Shown piece after piece: positions 59,373 to 64,000 of a stretch of 64,000 nucleotides of DNA (position 1 is the first letter of the stretch; each line of letters opens with the position of its first letter). The position numbers were made by a program, and so were the translations under genes. Where the stretch lies: the NCBI RefSeq assembly GCF_010548145.1, contig NZ_JAAGLN010000003.1:50200-114199 (forward strand). The letters are read 5' to 3'. The notes under the pieces are model-generated. The model saw only the letters and a program-made list of their open reading frames with translations, made no database searches and was not told where the DNA came from. The DNA is from Streptomyces sp. SID10853. GTDB taxonomy: Bacteria > Actinomycetota > Actinomycetes > Streptomycetales > Streptomycetaceae.

Positions 59373-60649
59373 AGCTCGAAGAGTGTGGCGGCGCGGAAGG
59401 CGGCCGTCTTCTCGAAGGAGGGTTCATCGAAGGACGACACGTTCTGGGGATCGGAGCCCGAGCCCGGGGCAGGGGCCCCATCGGCCGGTTCACCCTCGGC
59501 CGTACCTGCTTCCCGGCCTGCCGCCTGGCCCGCTTCCCTGTCTGCTTCGCGCATGCCCAGGTCCAGCAGTGCCTGATTGGCCGTCACATACCCCCGCAGC
59601 CCCTCCTCGTAGGCGGCGAAGGCGGCCCGGTGGTCACCGCCGGCCCTGTGCAGCTCCCCGGCGAGTACGTAGGCCGCGGTCAGCGCCACACTCGTGCCCT
59701 GCCCGGTGGCCGGGGAGCAGCAGTATCCGGCGTCGCCGAGCAGGGCGACACGGCCGCGGGTCCAGCGGTCCATACGGATCTGCGCGATCACGTCGTAGTG
59801 GAAGGAGTCCGCCTCCCACATCGCCTTGAGGAAACGCGGTACCTCCCAGCGAAGCCCGGCGCAGTACTCGGCCACCAGCCGCTTCTGCTGCCCGGTGTCG
59901 CGCGGCAGCAGCCGTTCGAGCGGCTCGTCGGAGTCGAAACCGACGAAGACCCGCAGCTCCTTGTTGTCCCGCACGGTCATGGCCATGCAGCCCCAGGCGC
60001 TCTCGCTGCCGCCGGTCCGGTGGACGACCTCCCAGCGGTCGAGGCCGAGGTGGTTGGGGGCGCTCCACGAGGCGATGTAGGTGCCGACCGGGTGCAGGTA
60101 GTCGGTCTCGGGGCCGAAGACCAGGCGGCGGGTGGCCGAGTGCAGGCCGTCGGCGCCCACGACCAGGTCGTACGCACGCTCCTTACCGCTCGCGAAGCGG
60201 GCCTGTACGCCGTCCGCGTGCTGGACGAGGGTGGTGAGCGAGTCGCCGAACAGATACTCGACGCCGGGCCCGGCCGCCCGTACCAGCAGTCCGGCCAGCT
60301 CGTCGCGGAGTATCTCCACGTCCGGGCTGTCGATGGGGCCGCCGCTGGCCGTCCGCTCGGTGGTACGGCACAGTTCGCGGCCGTCCCCGTCGACCTGGGA
60401 CATGCCGCGCAGGCCGGTCGCCCCGGCCCTGACGTCCTCCAGCAGGCCCATCCGCTCGATGACACGGAGGGCGCTGCCCCGTACGTCCACCGCTTGCCCG
60501 CCGCCGCGGAGGTCCGGTGCGCGTTCGACGACGGTGACGCGGAAGCCGTAGCGGTCCAGCCAGTAGGCGAGGGCCGACCCCGCGATACCCGCACCGGAGA
60601 CCAGGACGGAGGTGGTACGTGAGCGGTGCGGGCGCGTGCTGTTCGGCAT
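59360..60649 (-). CDS. FAD-dependent aromatic-ring monooxygenase (PHBH fold)
   Basis: A 429-residue class A flavoprotein monooxygenase. FAD loop VSGAGIAGSALAYWLDRYG (17-35), the second FAD/NADPH motif LVVGADGLHSATRRLV, and the GD motif RVALLGDAGYCCSPATGQG are all intact. It would hydroxylate an aromatic compound or antibiotic; TetX-like drug-inactivating enzymes belong to the same fold. Residues 370-405 are an acidic Ala/Gly/Pro/Ser low-complexity insert. The stop codon is embedded in a 16-bp tandem repeat. Confidence 0.9.
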   Translation of the reverse strand: MPNSTRPHRSRTTSVLVSGAGIAGSALAYWLDRYGFRVTVVERAPDLRGGGQAVDVRGSALRVIERMGLLEDVRAGATGLRGMSQVDGDGRELCRTTERTASGGPIDSPDVEILRDELAGLLVRAAGPGVEYLFGDSLTTLVQHADGVQARFASGKERAYDLVVGADGLHSATRRLVFGPETDYLHPVGTYIASWSAPNHLGLDRWEVVHRTGGSESAWGCMAMTVRDNKELRVFVGFDSDEPLERLLPRDTGQQKRLVAEYCAGLRWEVPRFLKAMWEADSFHYDVIAQIRMDRWTRGRVALLGDAGYCCSPATGQGTSVALTAAYVLAGELHRAGGDHRAAFAAYEEGLRGYVTANQALLDLGMREADREAGQAAGREAGTAEGEPADGAPAPGSGSDPQNVSSFDEPSFEKTAAFRAATLFELPDY

Positions 60650-60789
60650 GGTGGACCTCCCGGATTCGGTGCCGTACGGCCATCCTCGGCGCGGTCACCG
60701 ACAGGCCGCCGACACAGCACCGATGCGGCACCGACACAGAACTGACAGGGCGCCGACACTGTGCGAACGGAGCCGGCGCACCCCGTCCG

Positions 60790-61020
60790 TCAGGGGCGCT
60801 GGACCGCGAGGGTGTGATGGAACACGGCGCGGTAGAAGTCCCGTACCCAGGCGAGCCCGGCCGCGTCGTCGGCCTCGTCGGCCCAGACGGTGTGGAAGTC
60901 GGCCTTGAGGATCGCGTCGCGCTGGGCGGCCGCGGTCGCCGCCGGGCGGACGGTGTTGACCTGGCCCCCGTACCCGATCAGTTCCAGCGAACCGGCCTCG
61001 GTTCCGGTGGAGTTCGTCAG
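60790..61020 (-). pseudogene. C-terminal fragment of a berberine-bridge-type FAD oxidase
   Basis: The minus strand reads SLELIGYGGQVNTVRPAATA, then QRDAILKADFHTVWAD and LAWVRDFYRAVFHHT before a TGA. This matches the region just before the C-terminal BBE domain in FAD-linked oxidases (YGGxVN, W..RxFY). Both the large N-terminal FAD domain and the true C-terminus are missing. Confidence 0.65.
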
Positions 61021-61039
61021 ATGCCGTCGGACGGACCGG

Positions 61040-61885
61040 TCAGCTGAGGTCCTCGCGCAGCCGTGCCGTCGCGACGTGGATCCTGAAGACGCACGGGACC
61101 TGTCCGTCCGGTGCGGTCATCTCCCGCATCTCGGCGAAGAAGGCCGCACGCAAGCGCTCGACGGTGTCCTGGTCGAGGGGGCCGAGGTCGTAGAGGCCGG
61201 ACACGGAGGCCCATACCTGCTCCGCGGGGCCGCTCAGATCGATGGGAACGCTCTCCCACTCCACCGCCGTGAAGCCCACCGCTCCAAGGATCTCGTCGAG
61301 CCCCTCACGTCTGCGGGTCCTGCGGTCACCCAGCGACGGAACGCGCCGCGATGCGGGCAACTCCCCGATGGTGGAACGGAGCAGCCCGATGAAGCGCTCG
61401 TAAGCCTCGCCACCGAGGGCGCCGTGTCCCAGTACACACGCGAGCATCCCGCCGGGAGACAGCACACGGGCCACCTCGGCCGCCACGCGGTCGATCTCGC
61501 CCATCAGCATGAGCGCCATGTGCGAGACGCAGGCGTCGAAGCTTCCGTCGGCGAAGGGCAGCTCCTGGGCGCGGCCTTCTGCGAGCCTCGCCCCTGACAG
61601 CGCCGGCCGGCGCCGTGCCAGCGCCAGGGAATCCGGGGACAGGTCCAACCCGGCCAGCTCTCTGCCGTCGGTGCGGGCCAGGAGCTCCAGCAGCAGACCG
61701 TCGCCACAGCCGAGGTCAAGCACCCGCCTGCTTCCGGCCACTTGGTCGCACAGGATCTCGTAACTGGACCGGCCGTCGGGAGCCCGGCCGCCGCCGAACG
61801 CCTCTGCGGTCACGGCTGGACGCCCGGCGTGGAAGGCCAGCAGGAATGCCTCCTGCGATGCGGTGGAGGATGCGGTAGCGGTCAT
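61040..61885 (-). CDS. Class I SAM-dependent methyltransferase
   Basis: A 281-residue methyltransferase with the SAM-binding motif VLDLGCGDGLLLELLA (about 55-70), the acidic post-motif LAGLDLSPDSLALARR, ELPFADGSFDACVSHMALML for motif II and RVLSPGGMLACVLG for motif III. Target unknown. Start ATG 61885. It begins the block of leftward genes next to the berberine-type remnant. Confidence 0.92.
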   Translation of the reverse strand: MTATASSTASQEAFLLAFHAGRPAVTAEAFGGGRAPDGRSSYEILCDQVAGSRRVLDLGCGDGLLLELLARTDGRELAGLDLSPDSLALARRRPALSGARLAEGRAQELPFADGSFDACVSHMALMLMGEIDRVAAEVARVLSPGGMLACVLGHGALGGEAYERFIGLLRSTIGELPASRRVPSLGDRRTRRREGLDEILGAVGFTAVEWESVPIDLSGPAEQVWASVSGLYDLGPLDQDTVERLRAAFFAEMREMTAPDGQVPCVFRIHVATARLREDLS

Positions 61886-61931
61886 CCGGTCAACCTACGG
61901 CGCGGCCCTCAGCGGCGCACGGCCCCGTCGG

Positions 61932-62375
61932 CTACCGCCCGGCGAACAGCTCGCGCAGGTGTTTGCCGTTGACCGTTGCGACGATGCCCAGCAGCACCAG
62001 CCCGCAGAGGCCCTGGTCGGTCTTCATCCACAGGGGGAACGTGCCGGGCAGCGCGATGATCAGTGCGATGACCGGCACCATGACCCCGGAGAGGATCCGG
62101 AGCCTGCGGTACGCGCCGCGGGAGCCGCGCGCGGCGCGTGCGGCGCAGAGACAGGTGACCGATGCGCTGAGGACGACGAAGCCGCCGCGGGTCCAGACGG
62201 CGTCGTTCACCGCGGAGGTGTTGTTGCGGAGCAGGGCGATGACCGCCAGGGTCGCGACGCTGATCGCGAGGTAGCCCGTGGCCAGCAGCTTCGTGGTGCG
62301 GAAGGCGGCGAGGCTGCGGGGGTGGTTCAGGCGCTCATGGGAGAGCGGGGCCGGGTGCGGGCTCCGGGCGTTCAT
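61932..62375 (-). CDS. Small four-helix membrane protein of unknown function
   Basis: A 147-residue protein with four predicted helices: LLATGYLAISVATLAVIALL, GGFVVLSASVTCLCAARAA, ILSGVMVPVIALIIALPG and GLCGLVLLGIVATVNG. The N-terminus is Pro/His-rich and cytoplasmic. The layout is common in Streptomyces hypothetical proteins; no catalytic motif seen. 46 bp upstream of the methyltransferase start on the same strand, possibly co-transcribed. Confidence 0.78.
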   Translation of the reverse strand: MNARSPHPAPLSHERLNHPRSLAAFRTTKLLATGYLAISVATLAVIALLRNNTSAVNDAVWTRGGFVVLSASVTCLCAARAARGSRGAYRRLRILSGVMVPVIALIIALPGTFPLWMKTDQGLCGLVLLGIVATVNGKHLRELFAGR

Positions 62376-62636
62376 GGCGGTCCTCTCTGCTGTTGTCCAC
62401 TGCTGTGTCGTTCACTTGCCTGTCGTTCACCTGCGGTTGTCCGCGGCGCTGTTGTCGGGCATCGCGCTGTTCCATGGTCCGGCCCGGTCTGCCGCCCTCT
62501 CGTCGGCCGCGGGGACGAACCGGTACCCGGGCGCCGTCAGGGTCCTGGAGCCGCTGTCCCGTACGGGCCCGCCCTGACGGCCGGCCTACCGCGATCCGCC
62601 CGTTCGCTTCCGGCGGGCAGGCTCTAGGGTGCTGGA

Positions 62637-63032
62637 ATGCCGTCGTACAGCATTGGCCAGGCAGCGGGACTGCTCGGTGTGAGCCCTGAGACCGTCCGCC
62701 GCTGGGCCGACGGGGGGCAGATCGCCATGGACCGGGACGGTTCCGGCAACCGCGTCATCGACGGAGTGAGCCTCGCGGCCTTCGCCAAGGGGCGGGCCGA
62801 GGGCCTGCATCCGGTGCCGGGGGAGGTCTACACCTCCGTACGGAACTCGTTCGCCGGGATCGTCACCCGGGTCACCGTCGACGATGTGGTCGCCCAGGTC
62901 GAAATCCAGTCGGGGCCGCACCGACTGGTCTCCCTGGTGAGCCGGGAGGCCGTCGATGAGCTGGGCATCGTGGTCGGCGTCACCGCGACGGCCCGGGTGA
63001 AGTCGACCAATGTCCATGTCGACCGGCAGTAG
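62637..63032 (+). CDS. Helix-turn-helix/Mop domain molybdopterin- or molybdate-binding protein
   Basis: A 131-residue protein. The first 50 residues form an excisionase/MerR-like DNA-binding domain (YSIGQAAGLLGVSPETVRRW), the rest a Mop/TOBE domain (SVRNSFAGIVTRVTVDDVVA through TARVKSTNVHVDRQ). Such HTH-Mop proteins bind molybdate and may regulate or store it. In many genomes the modABC transporter genes lie next to it; none is seen here before the convergent regulator. Confidence 0.88.
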   Translation: MPSYSIGQAAGLLGVSPETVRRWADGGQIAMDRDGSGNRVIDGVSLAAFAKGRAEGLHPVPGEVYTSVRNSFAGIVTRVTVDDVVAQVEIQSGPHRLVSLVSREAVDELGIVVGVTATARVKSTNVHVDRQ

Positions 63033-63033
63033 G

Positions 63034-63135
63034 CCTGCGGACAGGGGCCTGCGGACAAGGGCCCGCGGACAAGGGGCATGCGAACAAGGGGCATGCGGCA
63101 GGCCGCATGCGAACAAGGGGCATGCGGCAGGCGTC
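63034..63135. repeat. Short tandem repeat with terminator-like hairpin
   Basis: About six variants of GCGGACAAGGG/GCGAACAAGGGGCAT follow each other. Within it, 63091-63110 forms a perfect hairpin (arms GCATGCGGC/GCCGCATGC, 2-nt centre). It lies between two convergent genes and may end both transcripts. Confidence 0.7.
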
Positions 63136-63219
63136 AGCGGTAAGCCCGCCGATCAGCCGTAAGCCGCCGACAGCCGCACTTCATGTGACGGCCTCAGCGG
63201 CGGGCCGCCCTCAGAGGCA

Positions 63220-64000
63220 CTAGCGGCACTTCAGCGCGGCGTGCAGATCGAGCTTGTCGTCCAGGTTGGAGAGTCCGCGGCCGGTCAGGGCCTCCACGCG
63301 CTGGATGCGGTAGTGCACCGTATTGACGTGCAGATGCAGGGCCTCCGCGGTGCGGGTCCAGGAGCAGTTGTGGTCGAGGAAGGACTCCAGCGTCTCCAGG
63401 AGCACACGGTGCGAACTGCTGGAGCCATCGGCCAGGGGGCCCAGGGCGTTGGCGCTGAAGGCCGTGCGTACGTCGGTGGGGATACCGGCCAGCAGCGCGT
63501 CCAGTGAGGTGAGGTCGTCGACCGCGGTGACCCGGTCGGCCCCCGCCGACGTGGTGGCCGCGGTGGCCAGCGCGTAACGGGCCTGCCCCAGAGCCGAGTT
63601 GAGGCCGCCGGGCCCCGGGGTGCTGTCGCTGATGCCCGCGTGCAGCGGGGTGTCGGGGGAGCAGGCGTGCAGCAGCGACCACGCCTGGTCGACAGCGGGC
63701 CGTCCGGAGTCCTCGTCCCGGCCCGTGTGCAGTACGGCCACCGCTGTGCCGCCGGGCCGCAGCCCCACCGCGAACGGGCCGGCCGCTGCATGGCTCAGTG
63801 CCTCGGTCAGTGCGGCCCGCGCCGCGGCCCCCTCGTTCTGCTGTGCGCTGTGGGCACCCAGCGCGGCCACGATCACGCGGTAGTGGCCGCGCGCCGGGAG
63901 GCCGCAGGCGGTCAGCGCGGAGTCCAGGGCCGTCGCGTCGGAGACCGGGGAGTCGACCAGCGCCAGCAGTTCGTCCGCGGCCCGCAGCCGCGCCGCCCGG
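63220..64000 (-). CDS. PucR/CdaR-type regulator, C-terminal part (cut by window edge)
   Basis: At least 260 residues, with the start beyond the right edge. The C-terminus is the PucR helix-turn-helix: VLLETLESFLDHNCSWTRTA, then LHLHVNTVHYRIQRVEALTG. The preceding GGDEF-like/CdaR region shows LGQARYALATAATTS. Such regulators control purine or sugar-diacid use and other metabolic genes. Convergent with the Mop protein gene. Confidence 0.9.
   Translation of the reverse strand, partial: RAARLRAADELLALVDSPVSDATALDSALTACGLPARGHYRVIVAALGAHSAQQNEGAAARAALTEALSHAAAGPFAVGLRPGGTAVAVLHTGRDEDSGRPAVDQAWSLLHACSPDTPLHAGISDSTPGPGGLNSALGQARYALATAATTSAGADRVTAVDDLTSLDALLAGIPTDVRTAFSANALGPLADGSSSSHRVLLETLESFLDHNCSWTRTAEALHLHVNTVHYRIQRVEALTGRGLSNLDDKLDLHAALKCR

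Noticed and set aside
1..64000. CRISPR arrays
   Set aside because: All repeats found are contiguous tandem arrays without unique spacers.

Overview
The window is high-GC actinobacterial DNA and almost certainly comes from a Streptomyces chromosome. The GC content is very high, GTG starts are common, many regulator/enzyme pairs are divergent, a Gly/Ala-rich linker disrupts ABC proteins, and the content is typical of the genus (dGTPase, DnaG and a principal-type sigma factor together; a Tat-exported DyP peroxidase; XRE/SDR divergent pairs). All functional calls come from reading the translated sequence by eye; no database search was run.

Layout. 0-2.4 kb: a sugar ABC importer operon (binding lipoprotein, two permeases; the last runs off the left edge). 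2.7-7.2 kb: single-gene enzymes (VOC protein, SDR, solute-binding-like protein, FMN reductase, SanA/YdcF-type membrane protein, DHFR-like reductase). 7.5-13.8 kb: a housekeeping block: dGTPase, ferredoxin-reductase-like flavoprotein, DNA primase, and a sigma-70 factor carrying a TTA codon. 13.9-16.6 kb: a 2.75 kb IS481-type element whose inverted repeats also enclose a quinone-oxidoreductase gene and its divergent MerR regulator; its transposase is a frame-shuffled pseudogene. 16.8-22.8 kb: a coupled pair of ABC exporter genes, an FGGY sugar kinase and a small YtxH-like membrane protein. 23.0-23.5 kb: two tRNA-Asn genes and a CAU-anticodon tRNA with strong terminators.

23.6-29.0 kb is a decayed accessory island: fragments of XRE-type, ATP-binding, IS5-type, SagB-like, adenylate-ligase and MFS genes, one orphan membrane protein and one intact 56-residue secreted peptide ORF. 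29-35.7 kb: quinone oxidoreductase/GlxA-type regulator pair, remnants of an F420-type reductase and a LysR gene, a secreted lipase behind twin operator-like palindromes, and an XRE/SDR divergent pair. 35.8-39.4 kb: an iron uptake operon (EfeU-EfeO fused in one polypeptide, then the DyP peroxidase EfeB) under a DtxR-type iron box. 39.5-41.3 kb: small enzymes.

41.3-53.8 kb is the most interesting block: two translationally coupled genes for a two-component flavin monooxygenase (HpaB-like oxygenase plus flavin reductase), a divergent LysR regulator, an M20 peptidase, an APC permease, an M20D amidohydrolase coupled to a RibF-like FAD synthetase that lacks a recognisable kinase domain, a nucleoside hydrolase, and a complete ECF-type vitamin/nucleoside importer (S, T and a double-ATPase A component). 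It reads as an uptake-and-breakdown locus for a nucleoside-like or flavin-like N-heterocycle; the substrate is not known.

54-64 kb: NAD(P)-binding protein, LysR regulator, DoxX protein behind a 13-bp tandem repeat, quinone oxidoreductase, ArsP-like permease, FAD monooxygenase with a 16-bp repeat at its stop codon, a berberine-bridge-enzyme remnant, a methyltransferase, a small membrane protein, a HTH-Mop molybdate-binding protein, and a PucR-type regulator cut by the right edge.
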